In this document: positions 1-26,837 of the stretch, one piece after another | Position numbering within the stretch: position 1 is the first letter of the stretch | Layout: each line of letters starts with the position of its first letter | NCBI GenBank assembly: GCA_963377175.1 | Contig: CAUJNA010003788.1 | Span: forward strand, 294,201 to 358,200 | Direction: 5' to 3' | Source: Effrenium voratum | Taxonomy: Eukaryota; Sar; Dinophyceae; Suessiales; Symbiodiniaceae | Length of the DNA: 64,000 nucleotides | The notes under the pieces: model-generated | What the model was told of the DNA's origin: nothing | The model's database searches: none | Seen by the model: only the letters and a program-made list of their open reading frames with translations | Program-made: the position numbers and the translations under genes

Positions 1-822
1 GATGTGGCAGCAATGCTGAGCCCAGCAATCTACCTTTCCTGTAGCGCCGCGCCGCAAACAACTTAGCTGCTAACAGAGCTATTCATCCCTCTCCCGCGTA
101 ACTTGGACAAAGAACGGCGATGGCACTAGCTAGACAGTCTAGCTACTGTATGCTGCTGTTTTTACAGCAGGCGGATAACAGTGCAGAGTAGCTCATCGGC
201 AAGTTTCGCCCATGACTGCCACCGTGCTCTGAGCCTGTACTATACACATCCTATGCGGGTGACAGGAAAGCAAATCAAAAGCATCAAAAGCCTGCGAAAC
301 ATGCACGTCAATGCCAACCACTGGCTGAATTGGCATCGGTTGCCCCACAAGCTTCTGGAGAAAGTTCTGCTTGGCGACTGGCCGCCATGCAGCTTGAAGC
401 TTTAGCTTGCCTTGGTGCATTAGCAAAATTGGCATTGGGGGTTGTCTGTCACTGCACGAAGGCTTGCCCCCAAAATTGGCTTCGGTTCTTCTTTGTAAGG
501 CAACCCCAAAAGAACCACGCCATGCCGTATTCTTCCGAAACCCTTGACCATAGACAAGTGGGGGACCCCGCTTTTTCGCCCCCCGATAATCGTTTGTTTG
601 GGCCAAAATCGAGGCTCGAAGAAACCCAGACCAACAGCAACGTCGCAACCCTTCCAAAATCCTACCCCCCAAACAACTCCGAACCACTCCGGAGCCTCTC
701 TGACCCAAGACAAGCCTTCAGCTGTTGGGGAAACAGGGTTACCCTAGACAAAACAAAGCATTTTGACCACAAGCCTTTGGCTCGATGGAAACTCAGGGCC
801 AGCCCGCCAAGCAGCAACTTGC
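1..822. other. No gene recognised (left edge)
   Basis: Mixed-composition DNA with no exon that I can support on either strand. If gene A continues, this is probably its next intron. Confidence 0.4.
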
Positions 823-14574
<13,752 letters not shown>

Positions 14575-17500
14575 CTGAGATCTCAGGCTGAGAGGTGACC
14601 CTCATCCTAATGAGGTCCCGGAACCCCAAGACGGTCCCCACCACACGTCCAACAAATGCTTTTTCCCATGGCCAAACCCCCAAGTGCTTTCGAAGAGTTC
14701 CTTGGCAGCCCCACCACAAGGGGCAGGATTGAGAAACACCTGCTATTTTGCACTTAGCCATGGTGAGGAAAAAATGAAAGTGCCCCTCGCATGGCTCCAA
14801 GGAGTGAGGTTCAAGAGACCCTTTGCACATCACTCACCCAGACCTCTAGTGGCTAGGGCAGACTCAGGCACCTTATATCAGTGAGTTTAAGGGGCAACCC
14901 ACCACAAAAGATCAAACACGGGGCACCACTAAAGGTCGAATTGAGGCAACATGTGCTTGACAGGTCCGAATGGCGAGCAATCGTCACGCTGTTGATTGCT
15001 TGCCACAAATCTTGAAATGGCTGCACAGTCTTTGACAGCGGTCATTTACTCGTTTGACCCGAAAAACCAAGAGACTCACTTTGTCCAACCGCACATGTTG
15101 CCCGTTGGCCACGACCTATTAACAGCGAACCTCTCAAAACTGCGCGGGCAAAAAGCGCAATGCAAGGCTCTGGCTTTGCGGATGCGACGAAGGCATTTGC
15201 CGTCAGGAGCAAAAGCCTGAGCAGGGTCCGAATCTACAATGATTCGGAGCGTTGGATGCAAGTCTCGCCGTGTGTTTTTTGGGCTTACCCACAGATCCGG
15301 GCAAATTACTATGTTTACGAGCTTGGAAAGTAAAGCAGAACCCCAAGCAAAAACCCATCACAATCGCACGTTGTACCCGTGAGTGAGCCGGAGATGTTTT
15401 TGGTTCTCGTGTGGTGTGTGGCAAACGACATGCACCGACACAGGGTATTTGATTGAAGCTCGTTTGAGGCATGACCAATTGCGCCACCAACTGCCATGGG
15501 GCACGTGGCGAGTGACCCATGTGGTACTTCCTACTTGGTCTGGTAGGTGATGTCAACCCCCCGCAAAGATGAGGGCACGCCTTTGGACAATCCCGAGGTG
15601 TTTTGTTGATTGTCCATAAGGGGACAATCCTACAATCCCAAACTGAAAATCACGGAACTCGCACAATATCCACCTGAACATTGTCCCCAAGTTGGTTTCA
15701 TGAAAAAGGTATGACCAAAGTTTGCATGCAAAGTTCATCTTTAAAGGAACCACAGACCCATGTTGACACCCGTCGCACATGGTGTTAAGCACCCGACAGA
15801 GCAAAGCGTCCAGGTATCATGGCGATCGATCCGGCGCTGGCAGTGGTTGCATTGACTTTTGAGCCAAAGAGGAGCCGCCGGTGATGTGCCGACTGAGGCC
15901 GGTGAAGCAAGGCCATGGGTTTGCTTCCCACCCCTCCCCCGCCCACCCGATACTCCACGCCGGACCTGTTGTTGGGGCCTGTTGGGGGCTTGGAAAACAA
16001 CAGGTCTCAAACTTGCTTGGACTGACATGAACTCTGGCAAGACCGGGTTGGTATATGTCTCCAAATTGTCTTGTCTGCCTGTGTTGTGTAAGAGAAATGT
16101 GAGCAGAGAACCATTTGCAGGGTTTCTTTCTCCACTTGCAGGTTGCTTGCAAAGAGTTGGCCCCATCTTCTCCCCCCTTCCCGGTACGCGCAAGTACGCT
16201 TGTCTCAAATGGGGAAACCCCACAATTGCTGAGATTCCTTTGGCTTCCCTTTGAAGCGACCCAAAAGGGTCCTGAGGTGATGAAACGAGGCAAACGTTCT
16301 GCCGGGCCGCTGAGTCGGCGAGTATGTGGCCTTTCGCTTCTTTGTCTGACGGCCTGCGGGCACCCGCTGCCGAAAAACGCAGAAATAAAAACCAAACAGA
16401 CGCGGTGCACTTCTAATACCGTTGTTTGCAACCATCGTTCCTTTCACAAATCAACCGTTCCCCTGTTTTGGTGATTTTCTGGACAGCATCCCTGGACAAA
16501 GGGGGCGGCTAGGCCTTGGAATGGGATGCAATGAGAAAACATCTGTATATATATATATATACACATACACGTGTGTGTGCATATTTTAATGTATAATGGC
16601 ATAATATATGCCTATACATAGGCACATGTTTGGGCACCTTAGCCTGCGCAGTCCCCGTCACATTTATCCTGCGGGCTTTCACTGTTGTAGCCTTGGTCCA
16701 TGTCAGTCAAAACTCTCACCAGCCGGAGCCTCTGTTTTTGCTTGTTCACGTCCCCTTGTTGGGAGATGCCCACCTAATCTCAGAGCACGCTTCTTGGTCT
16801 TGCGAGGCAAGTGCCTCGCTCACATGCAATGGGCCCCAGACCACGAAGACATTTCAAAAGGCTGCTGTGATAACTGTAACTGACTTTGCAGATCTGACTT
16901 ACTACGTTTCAAATGCCGCCGCATTGCTCTTAAGAAGTTTCCAAGATTCGTCCGCATTCATGGCAGGTGGCCACTTCTCTTTGTTTAAAAGCGAGCACAA
17001 ATGCCAGCCGGTTTCTTTCTCTGGCGGTCTGTCCAGTGCAGATCTTGTTCAATTTGGTGAAGTTCTTGTTCGGTCCATTCAATTCATGCTCTGCACCACC
17101 GTGTTGTGGGAAGTAACCTGTCTACGTGCCTTTGGCGCTGGCACACCCAAAGACACTCCGCGGCCTGTATTCTGAGTTCCACTCAAGTTTCAGCTGTCTT
17201 TTTCATCCCGGCCCAATAGGTCAACCCACCTCTGGCAAGCTCCGGTTGATGTTCGTTCTGGCGATTTTCTGACCCAGGCGCGCTTGTGTTTCTAGCTCTC
17301 GCATCCCCGAGGCTGCGCCGCGCCTTATTCCCATGCTCTCTTGCCGTTTGCGGGCAGGTTCTCTTGGGCGTCTTCCCTCTGGCCTGTCCAACCTGTTTCA
17401 ACTACTTTCCGAACCAAGTTTGGTGCTTACACGCCAGTTCCACGCCGGCTTCGTGCTGCGGTCCTACGCTGCCATTGTATGGCAACTGCCCACCCCACCT

Positions 17501-18355
17501 TGCAGAACATTCTAAGCACCTGATTCCCGCAATCACCCGCAACTTCCCGCCCTGCAAAACATTCCAGCACACCTCATTTCCCCCTGGCAAAGCAATCACC
17601 GAGTGGCACCTATCTATCTGCTATCTGTCTATCCGTCTATCCGTCTATCCATCCATATATGCATATATAGATATATACATATTAGGCGAGTGCGGACTTC
17701 TGTCTGTACCGCAAGCGGAAAAGCATTACTAGAACACTGGTCATGCTGGGCATGCCGACTACTTTAGTCAATGGACAAGCGCGACATCTGCTTTCAGTAA
17801 GCGGGAATTTGTTTTCTTTATTCAAACACTGGTGTCGCTGGGGGTGTCAACCACTTTGATATACGGACCACAGCGACATCTACATTTAGTAAGCGCAAAA
17901 CACGTTTTCTTTGCACAAGCACTGGAGATGTTTGGGGTGTCGACCTCTCTAGTCAACCACAGTGGCCCGAGTCACGTCGGCCTCGAAATGCACAACTTTG
18001 CAATTCGTAGTGTAAAGAACTTTGATGTCATCGAATGATTTTGAAAACTCGGGCTTGGAAACCGCGACATCTACGGTTGCAACGAAACACCATTAACCTA
18101 CACCCGATTGTGCCTCCCACACCTTGCCGCACGTGCGCGCGCGCCTTTGCATCGTCTCAAGTTTCAAAAGTTGTTCAGGAGCTTTATCAAACTTTATCTT
18201 GTTGGGGAAAATGCTGCAGGGCAGGCGGTGCTGGGGCAGGTTCACCCTCGTATGTATGTATATATTATGTATATGTGTATATATGTATAATATACCACAA
18301 GTACGCATACAAACACATCTGCTGTAATTATTCATCGGATGCTGCAGTTTCCTGC
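14575..18355. other. Spacer or introns upstream of gene A
   Basis: Little coding signal apart from the weak exon at 15080-15115. It contains a TA/CA microsatellite with AT-rich flanks (16545-16620), a short TCTA/TCCA tract (17598-17660) and a TA-rich stretch (18250-18300). A nearly duplicated phrase, TGCAGAACATTC / TGCAAAACATTC, lies at 17502-17565. Confidence 0.4.
15080..15115 (-). CDS. Possible 36-nt exon
   Basis: Reads VVANGQHVRLDK between an AATAG/G acceptor and a canonical GTGAGT donor, phase 0-0. No homologue in the window; tentative. If real it may be an upstream exon of gene A. Confidence 0.3.
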
Positions 18356-18413
18356 CTTCATTCGCCGGGGCCGAGTTGGTCGTGGCATTGGCTGCCAAGG
18401 ATGCCGCACATGC
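18356..18413 (-). CDS. Possible exon, frame uncertain
   Basis: A GC-rich island between CGCCAG/G and GAAG/GCAGG. The frame with the highest third-position GC reads MCGILGSQCHDQLGPGE; another open frame reads ACAASLAANATTNSAPANE. No homologue here. Confidence 0.3.
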
Positions 18414-19238
18414 CTGGCGGATGCCAAACACCTTGAAGGTTTGAGTGGGTCTCACAGTGATCTCGGGAACTTTATTGGGTGGGAGGATGCACTGGGAGCC
18501 TGGCAAAATGATCAAGAAGGCCTCAAGTGTTTGACATGGATGCCGGTTGGGATTTTGTTGCAAGCCCCGAACGAAAGGACAATTTAAATGAGGTGTCCTT
18601 TCATTAGTTGAGTAACCCCCACCCACCCTATTCCCATGCCATGGACCAAAGATCGGGATGCCGAGTCAGTGAGTTCACCAGACTTCCACAATGCAAAAAC
18701 GCTTTGGTTCTACTAGTAGACATGGTTATCAGGGTTATACAGGCCTTACCATCATGCGTAAGCCAGGTCGAAGCACCTGCGTACTGAAAAATGGAAATGG
18801 CTCCGAGAGGGGGGGGTTGGGAGATAACTTACTTAGTTTCCCTGGCTTTCCAAACAGCCAAGCTTCCTAGAGTTGTCCAAGACTCATGTTACTTTTCAGT
18901 GGCATCCTTTGTGGTTTCCATCAAAGCAACCTGAAAGGGGGGCAACAAGTTAGCCCTCAAAACCCTCAACCCCCTCGGTGCACCCTCCGGAAAACCACAC
19001 GCCCCCAAAAAACGAGGGAGGGGGGGGAAGGGGTCAAAACGGCAAACCTGCGCTCCTCCACAAGCTCCTGCTGAGCTGGGGTCAGTCTCAACCTCGGCCG
19101 CTATGTCGTGCCGGATAGGGCACCCCATTTCGCCTCTTCCAACTACTTAAAGTTCGCAGTGAAGCCAAGGGGGTTGTGTCAAACTCAAGCCAGTGTATTT
19201 GGATGGGAAAATCGTCGCCTGTTTCACCGTCCGGATCA

Positions 19239-19296
19239 TTAGGTGCCGGGCTCGTCCTCCTCCAAGGCAGCCACGCGCCAGGAGTTGTAGAGCTCC
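19239..19296 (-). CDS. Terminal exon of an unrecognised gene
   Basis: Acceptor GCCAG/GG, then ELYNSWRVAALEEDEPGT and TAA. Third codon positions are almost all G or C. If real, it marks the 3' end of a gene lying between gene A and the gene ending at 20510. An alternative frame stays open across this region without ATG. Confidence 0.45.
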
Positions 19297-19982
19297 CTGG
19301 CGACTCGAGACTCGACTTCGGCTTCTCGTCACTCGGGTTGCACTCAGCCGCAGCTCGGTTCAGGTGTAACCTTTTTGCTCAATCGAATGGGTTCCCATTC
19401 AGAACCCAGTGACAATCCACCGGAGATCTCGGCCCCACGAATCCACTTATGCGGGCCCGATCTCGCGCGGTAGCCTCAAGCCCATGTGTTCCCGGGAGTC
19501 TTCCAGAGCCTGAGAAATCCGAAGCGAAGGCCGGAACTGAAAAAAGGACGGTACATTTGGATGGGAGTGTTGGATAGATGTCTGTGTGTCCCTTTGGATG
19601 CAGAGGAGAGTTTTAAAAATAAGTGAGGAATTAAAAGAAGCTGGGTCCATAAAAACTGAAAGAGACACCAACCAACTGTACTAGCCGGATGGAAGGGAAT
19701 AGCCGCACACGTTGACCCATTATATACACACACAGTACACAGACACCAAGAGAGATTTACAGGCGCACAAACACACAAACGCCCTTTGTATGGTATCCAC
19801 AGCCACAAAGCGGGGGGAATCCTTTTTCAGTGACACAGCAGTGGGCCATTCCTATGGAACTACTTTGTCACTTTGAAGGGATTTCCTCAGCATCACAGAA
19901 AGTAGCCACTAAAACTCCACATACCAAAGCCGTGGCTCCAATCAAGGGGGTGAACGAAGGCTGTCTCTTGGCAAACACTCGC

Positions 19983-20182
19983 TAAGCTCCATGCCGCCTC
20001 GTTGCTGGCTTGCAGCCTGCATGGCAAAGCCCTCCTTTGGGGCGCCCTCGAAAGACACGCCCCAGATATCAATTGGACGCTCGGGAATCCGGTTGCTGTT
20101 GGTTGACCCAAACAGGCGGTGAACTCTCGAGATGCATTCATGCAGCCGGCTGAGGTAGCAGCTGTGCGAGCTGCTCTGTCGC
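19983..20182 (-). CDS. Exon of an unrecognised gene
   Basis: About 200 nt. It reads SRLHECISRVHRLFG, NSNRIPERPIDIWGVSFEG, PKEGFAMQAASQQRGGMEL. Acceptor GGGCAG/G, donor CTTA/GCGAGT (GC type); both limits are approximate. It is probably part of the same gene as the terminal exon at 19239. I do not recognise the family. Confidence 0.5.
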
Positions 20183-20509
20183 CTGCCCAGGCACGAAATG
20201 CATCAACACATCTGCAAAACCAGAAACTCCTTTGGCCCGTGGTTGTTCATTTCAAAAGGAAGAAGTTCAATATATTTTCTGGCCTTCTATTTTGTTTAAC
20301 CCAGGACTACTGGAACCTAGCAGTGGCCCCAGAAGCGCTTGCTCTCACACGAGTGAAAAAGCCATGGCTGCCGCCTGGTGCAAACCATGGTTGAACGCCC
20401 GCTCCTCAGACTTGGCACGGCTGTGCACGGCATGCTCGAAGGTCAGACGAGTCAGAGGGTGACAAAGCGAGGACTTATTGGCTCAAGAGCTGCAGGGACT
20501 CCCCGACAG

Positions 20510-20834
20510 TCACAAAGCATCATCGTCGGCGGCAAGCGGCCAGAGCGGGCCGCCGTCAGCGCCACGCTCAGGCGCACAACTGCGCGCACGTTTTCCCGGT
20601 GACTGCTGCGCGAGTTGCACCGCCCAGCCGGAGCCTTCCGAGCCAGGCAAGCGCCTGCGTGGCCAGGTCGGGACCTGGGCGAAACTGAGCCGAGCTCCGC
20701 TGGATCTGAGCTCCTCCGTGCCGCGGGCTCGCTTCCGCTCCGCGACAGACGCGCCGGACCCGTGCAAATCCTCGCCCAGACTTGCCCGTCCCGTTGCGGA
20801 AGGCGGTCCAAAATGAACCTCGTCCTTGACGGGG
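20510..20834 (-). CDS. Coiled-coil gene, terminal exon
   Basis: 325 nt ending in TGA at 20510-20512. Landmarks: PVKDEVHFGPPSATGRASLG, SVAERKRARGTEELRSSG, and the C-terminus GGPLWPLAADDDAL. It is very GC-rich, and this frame has the highest third-position GC of the open frames. The acceptor GGCCAG/C was chosen for phase agreement with 21009-20923; TAG/A at 20854 is an alternative. Basic in the middle, acidic at the end; function unknown. Confidence 0.5.
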
Positions 20835-20922
20835 CTGGCCCGCTCCGAAATCTAGCATAGTCCATCGCACCGAAAACAGCTCCGAGGAAAGGGGAGACAC
20901 AAACATGGGTCAAGCATGTTAC

Positions 20923-21009
20923 CGGTGTGTCAACGCCGGCCGCCAGCAGTGCAAGTGCCTCAACAACACGTCGCTCAAAGTGCCTGTCACCCCCCTCTCC
21001 GCATTGCAA
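20923..21009 (-). CDS. Coiled-coil gene, internal exon
   Basis: 87 nt. It reads CNAERGVTGTLSDVLLR then HLHCWRPALTH. Acceptor CTGGCAG/T, donor CCG/GTAACA. The phase fits the exon at 21293-21170 (AG+T). A second frame (HFERRVVEALALLAAG) is also open but has lower third-position GC. Confidence 0.4.
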
Positions 21010-21169
21010 CTGCCAGTCGGCCACAGCAAAGGACACTCATTGGGTGTGATTCAAATTTGCTTGGACAACAAACATGCTTGCGATTCTACTGGAAGGTCTT
21101 CCCAATGGCCAATTCGCATTGAAACAAGCCAACCCTTCTTTTCCCCCCGTCGCTAAGTTTCGTCATCAC

Positions 21170-21293
21170 CTCGCCTCCTGGTTGCGAGTCTCTACCTCGC
21201 TCATCTGACGCCGGAGTTGCACCATGGTTTCTTGGCCTAAAGCGCCGATTCTCATCCGCAGACCGTGGGCCGTTGCCAAAACGGGAAAAGCCT
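21170..21293 (-). CDS. Coiled-coil gene, internal exon
   Basis: 124 nt. It reads AFPVLATAHGLRMRIGALG then QETMVQLRRQMSEVETRNQE, a charged helix with coiled-coil character. Donor GCGAG/GTGATG. The same style of helix appears in exons at 22887, 26903 and 27381, which suggests one gene. Confidence 0.5.
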
Positions 21294-22810
21294 CTGCGAA
21301 ACATCTTGGGCCCAACCCAGGGTACACCAAACATCAAATGTTCAGATTGTGGTCCATATTTAACCCACTTGAGAATAATTAAGTTTGTCGGAGATGTGGG
21401 AAATCACACCTTCTGTGATTTGTAGGAGTGCTTCACTTTCAAGAGGCCTGTTATCCCAACATCCTGTTCCCCCCAACCTGTGACGGAGGCTGGGTTGTGG
21501 GGGGAGGGTGCTAGAGGGATGAGCAAACCTTTCAAAAGAGGCCACTCCGTGTGACATTCCCAGGATTTGTACCCTTCCAAATGGGTGTAGATAAAGAACA
21601 GAAAGGCAACATGGAATCTGTGGATTCAAAACGCTTTTCCCGAAAATACGTGGGAAAAGCGGGGCCCGGTCCCCATTGGCTTTGTTGACCAAATCAAAAG
21701 GGGACCCTTCCAGTGCCCAGCCTGTTCGAGCTCTTTCTGATCTTCCAATTTATGAGTTCAGCTCAGAAAACAGGTTTCGGGGTCAAACTCATCGCCATTC
21801 CCCGAAGGCGAGCCCACCGCACTTAATTCGCGAATCTGCAAGGTTAAGCCTGTTCCAGATGAGTTGGGGTGTGCCATGCCAAGAGTTGGTGCCCTTTAGG
21901 TTTCTGTCTAGACACCAAAAAGCGGGTTCTATCGGGAATTTCTCATTCTCCTTGAGCAAAACTTGCCGACTCTGACGCGGGATATGTCAGTCGAAACAGA
22001 GCGAAGTCATTTCACGTTTCGCTACACTCAGTCCCAGGCTTTGCTGCAAAGCTGCTTGTGCCTCTGGCGAGCCGTCTCGCACATGGAGAGATCAGAAGAC
22101 TCCAACATCAGACCCTGGCACATTGGTGTGTGACTATGTATGGTGTCTTGGTTTGCAGGACTACGGCCAGCTTTTTCTATGGAACAAGAAGTCCCCGGCT
22201 CCAATGAAGGATGTGTCGAAACCGAAAACCTTGCGAGGGCGCGTGTTTGGAATGTTCACTGGAAACGAAAAGGACATCAAAACCATTTGGTCAGTCTTTT
22301 TACTTTTTCGCATTAGGAACAAAATATGAGCCGACTTTGATGTGTCCCCTTCAAACATCACCCAGAAGCCCGCAACACTCCTGCAAAAAAAACTGGAATC
22401 GAACAAAGGGCTCCCTGAAAGCGAGGCCCCTCTATGAAAGTTTGTTGTTGGGTTCCATGTTAATCCGCGGAGTATTTGGAAGTGGCAAGCTAACGTGATG
22501 ATTAACTCCCTCGAAAGGAGAAATAGTTTCCGACCCTAAACCCACCCGGATGGATGGGAAAAGACCCTTCCCTTGGCCTTCCTTGCTGCAAACAAGAACC
22601 TGAAGTCCAGGGGGGCGAAATATGCCCATAGGGGTGCTCGAAAGACTCGGGTAGAAACTTCGCGGTAAGCAACGGGCAAATGACCCGATACCAATTTTCT
22701 GTTTGCTTGGCCATTGGTTCGGCGCAGCCTGGCAGAACTTGTGGTGACCTCATTTCTTTAAATGGAATCTAAGACTCCAGGACACCCTCTCTCATCCAAC
22801 TCCCGTCCGC
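21294..22810. other. Intron
   Basis: No supported exon. It contains a partial copy of the GGGTTCCATGT...GCAG motif near 22450. Confidence 0.35.
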
Positions 22811-22887
22811 CTTTGCAAGCTGCTGCCGCAAGTCCTCACCCTCCATTCGCGCAGCCTGCCGCGAAATCCGGCGCCGGAGGTCATCGG
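22811..22887 (-). CDS. Coiled-coil exon
   Basis: 77 nt. It reads DDLRRRISRQAARMEGEDL then RQQLAKA, a strongly charged heptad-like helix with nearly all G/C third positions. The donor is AAAG/GCGGAC. The acceptor TAG/CC lies directly beside the CA/GT array, so on the transcript strand the region before it is GT- and G-rich rather than pyrimidine-rich. Confidence 0.6.
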
Positions 22888-22894
22888 CTACCCA

Positions 22895-23695
22895 ACCCCC
22901 CCCCCCCCACACACACACACACACACACACACGAATACACGAACACACGAACACACGAACACACGAACACACGAACACACGAACACACAAACACACAAAC
23001 ACACAAACACACAAACACACCAACACACCAACACACGAACACACGAACACACGAACACACGAACACACGAACACACGAACACACACGAACACACACGAAC
23101 ACACAAACACACACAAACACACACAAACACACACGAACACACGAACACACGAACACACACGAACACACGAACACGCGAACACGCGAACACGCGACCACGC
23201 GACCACGCGAACACACGAACACACGAACACACGAACACACGAACACACGAACACACGAACACACACAAACACACACACGAACACACACACACGAACACAC
23301 ACACACACACACACGACCACGCAAACACAAACACAAACACAAACACAAACACACACACACACAAAAACACAAATACACCACACCACACCACACCACACCA
23401 CACCACAACACAACACAACACAACACAAACACAAACACAAACACAAGACACACACACACAGAACGCACACACACACACCACACACACTCAACACACACAC
23501 ACACACAACACACACACACAACACATACACACACAAACACACACACAAACACAAATACACCACACCACACCACACCACACCACAACACAACACAACACAA
23601 CACAAACACAAACACAAACACAAACACAACACACACACACACACAACACACACACATCACACACACACACACTCAACACACACACACACAAACTT
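22895..23695. repeat. CACA-based array with AACACACG and CACCACAC variants
   Basis: About 800 bp. It starts with a C run and (CA)n, then ACACACGA-type octamers, then (CACAAA)n, then two similar sub-blocks of ACACCACACC..ACAACACA near 23365-23440 and 23545-23620. It is open in several frames on both strands. Confidence 0.95.
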
Positions 23696-24089
23696 TGGTG
23701 CAGCCCGCCAAAAGTAATTAATGTAAGGGAGGCTAAATGATTACGCGGACAACTCTGGGGCTAGATGATTTCAGGCATTTGGGGCTAAATGCTTACATCA
23801 TTCTAATGTCATCATGACTTTTGGGTGGAAAGTACCCCACAACCCCATTGTAATTTATTTGGGTTCAAGTCGGTCAACCCAGCGGCCTCCAACTGGGAAG
23901 AGTCGCAGGTAGCCCTCGTCCTCAGGCCGAGAGAGAACTTCGCTGGAAGGAGCCGGTTCCCAACTGCGTCTCTCAAAAACCTCTTGGTCAGCGTACTCGA
24001 TGCACATATTGCACGCATGCATGTGCACATACTATGGTACAGTATATATGTATTTTACTTTTTTATATATGCATATTCGTATTGTAATT

Positions 24090-24370
24090 GTTATTTCTAC
24101 TCCTACTACTACTAGTACTACTACTAGTACTAGTACTAGTACTACTGCTACTACTGCTACTGCTACGGCTACTGCTACTGCTACTGCGACTACGACTACG
24201 ACTACGACTACGACTACGACTGCTACTGCTACTGCTACTGCTACTGCTACTGCTGCTACTGCTACTGTTACTGCTGCTGCTGCTGCTGCCGCTGCCGCTG
24301 CCGCTGCCGCTGCCGCTGCTGCTGCTACTACTGCTGCTGCTGCTATTACTATTACTATTGCTATTGTTAT
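24090..24370. repeat. (CTA/CTG/CGA)n trinucleotide tract
   Basis: Triplet array changing from CTA/GTA through CTG, ACG and GCC to ATT. AT-rich TTATTA-type sequence follows to about 24560. It gives spurious Thr, Ala, Leu and Val frames. Confidence 0.93.
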
Positions 24371-24761
24371 ACTTATTGCCATTGTTATTATTTTGACCTT
24401 ACCATTCATATTGCTATTACTATTACTTTTAGTAGCATATATTATGTATTCTTAGTTGTTAATGATTATTGTGTTTTAGTTGTTATTATCATTGGCACAA
24501 TATGATTATCAACATAATTATGATTGATAGACTTGTCATTATCAAGATTACTAGTGTTACTGTCATTTTACATGTTTATAGGTGTTTTATGGTATAAAGC
24601 AATCTGCACATCCGTCTGCATATACTCAAAATGTACATGCATGTGCATATACATGTGTAAATTATGTGTACATATATATACCCAAGCAAAGAACGAGGGT
24701 CTGCTCACAAGCAGTGGAGACTATCCAACAAAACACCGGCATTTCTCACTCGTGGATTGAC

Positions 24762-24828
24762 CCCAAAAGTTCTCCAAGCGGAACTCGAGCGAAGCTCTCC
24801 GAGGTCGAGGCTCTTTTCGGAACGCCGC
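24762..24828 (-). CDS. Possible exon
   Basis: 67 nt. It reads RRSEKSLDLGELRSSSAWRT then FG, between CGGCAG/G and GGG/GTCAAT. High third-position GC. Two other frames are open across it. Confidence 0.38.
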
Positions 24829-25333
24829 CTGCCGGAAAAAACGAAGACTCGAGCCAAGCAAAAGCGAACACGTCCATTTGACACCTGGCAAACCCCACAA
24901 AACGTGCGAACAAAAACCCAGAGGAAAACGCCCCAAGACTCCATCCATCGTCCCTGAGGGTCCCCGAAAAATGGCCCCGTCCAGTCCATCTGAAAAGCTT
25001 CCCTCAGATGCTAAGCCAAACCATCCGACCGAAACTTCGACTCGACGGGGCGCACTTTCTGTCGAGGGGAGGGACATTGAAAACACCCCATTTTGTACAC
25101 CAGTGTGGGCTATGGCTGTATTACGTGATATCGCCGAAAGTAAAGTGGCCAAAAACCACTTGTCCCACAGACATGGGTAGGGATACGGGTCCGATCTTGT
25201 GCTCGGCCAAGTTTGAAAGGTGTCAGCAAACTACCGTGTGACTGTGCCGTTTAAACAAACAACAATAAATGTCAAACACCAATAACAATTGGGGCATTGT
25301 AGAGTTTCTTCACGGATGCGACTATCAACTTGC

Positions 25334-25394
25334 CAGGTTCAGCTTTCCGCGGGGGATCGACCCAAGCCTTCTCGTCCTCGAACTTGGCGATGTC
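25334..25394 (-). CDS. Exon of the coiled-coil gene region
   Basis: 61 nt. It reads DIAKFEDEKAWVDPPRKAEP. Acceptor ACTCGCAG/G, donor CCTG/GCAAGT, a textbook GC donor. Without the splice the frame would run to a TGA near 25270. Charged, helix-like start. Confidence 0.55.
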
Positions 25395-26192
25395 CTGCGA
25401 GTGGATTGAGAATCAAAGGGACCCCAATGGGTCTGTGTTCCATTTGTTGCTGATTTGTGTTCCCAGAAACCAACACCAACAACAAATTGAACAAAGACAC
25501 CCATTTGGCTTGGGCTTGGGGTTCTTGGCGGTTTGACCGGATCCATTTCAGCACAACATCCTCAACATCACCCGAGCTAAATAAATGGCGGTTAAGGCAA
25601 AACCGCGGGGACCCCAAACTTTTGTGAGAAGCCCTCAAAAATAAACGCTTTAAGGGTCAACATCACGGTTGCTTCATTCCGAAAGACTCCGGGTCCTCTA
25701 AACAGGACATCACTTTCTTGCAAGGCTGATGGGGGGTGGCAAATTGGCAGGCCAAGGAAGCTTCTGGGAGGGTTACCTGTTCAGGGAGCCACTTCCCTCC
25801 AAAAGGAACATCTTCGACTGAGTTTCCAAAAGGCGAGCCAATTCAAACCCTACCAACATGTTTATCCAGCTTTACATAGCCCTTGCAAAAGTCCGCACAA
25901 ACTTAGGAGTAGCACCCTTAATTCAATTGCATGAGCAGTCTCATCGAATTCACGCGCAACTCTCTGCCATTGGCTCGGAAAAACTTGCCTGTCTCCAAGT
26001 CGGGTTGCGGCCTTTTTTTGGATGGTTTTTAAGAAAACAAAACCAACTAATTGCCTGGCCGAAAGGCACCCAATTTTAAACAACTTCTCACCTTACCCTT
26101 GATTGACGACACCAAAGGAGAGGAACCTCGGAACCATCAAAGCAGACCACCACTACCCATCCATGAGAGGTGACTTTACCACTATATCTCAC

Positions 26193-26276
26193 GGGAAAAA
26201 GGTCATATGTTCCATCGGCTTGGTCGGAGGGACAGGCCAAGTTGTTGGGCTCGACTTCCGGTCTCAGGGGTTCGCG
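26193..26276 (-). CDS. Exon of an unrecognised gene
   Basis: 84 nt, phase 0-0. It reads REPLRPEVEPNNLACPSDQ then ADGTYDLFP. Acceptor CGAAG/C, donor CCC/GTGAGA. Pro/Asp-rich segment, probably a loop between helices of the same protein. Confidence 0.48.
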
Positions 26277-26837
26277 CTTCGAGCAGAAACATGAAGCTAC
26301 CAACCGAATGCGCAAAACCAACGCTGTCCTTTTTCCCAAGAGTTCAAGCAGCTCGTAAGGAGATAGTATCAAGGGATTTCCATAATTTGGCGAGGAAAGC
26401 TTATTGTACACTAGCTCAATGGAGTAGGTCACCATCGACCCTCTGGTCACCTTCCGGCAGGCTGGGAGGATATCGGTATATGTATAACATTCATTCCAGA
26501 GTATGCATGATATATATATATATAATGAATTTACTGTTTACTCTTCAATTGCAGACAGGTAATGCTGGGGCTTGATGCCAGTGGGTCAATCAACACTCAG
26601 AAACTTGATGCCAGTGCGGGTCCAAAGCTGAGATGGTCCACAGCCATTGCTGCAAAATGGTAATCAAATGGTCTCAAATGCTTGCTTGCTTGCCTTCAGG
26701 TTCGCTTTCACCGCAACCAAAAAGGGATTCCACCCAAAAGACAAACTAGTACAAATGGCTGGCTTCATGTTGGCTCCAACTCAAACCCAACTCCCAACAC
26801 CAAGATAAACACGGAACAAGCAAAAACAACTTCTTGC

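Noticed and set aside
16630..17175. 181-codon plus open frame with hydrophobic segments
   Set aside because: It starts at TTG, has no GC3 bias and no recognisable motif, and lies on the strand without other genes.
22762..23721. Thr/His-rich and Cys/Val-rich frames
   Set aside because: Artefacts of the CA array. Only the 77-nt coiled-coil exon at its edge was kept.
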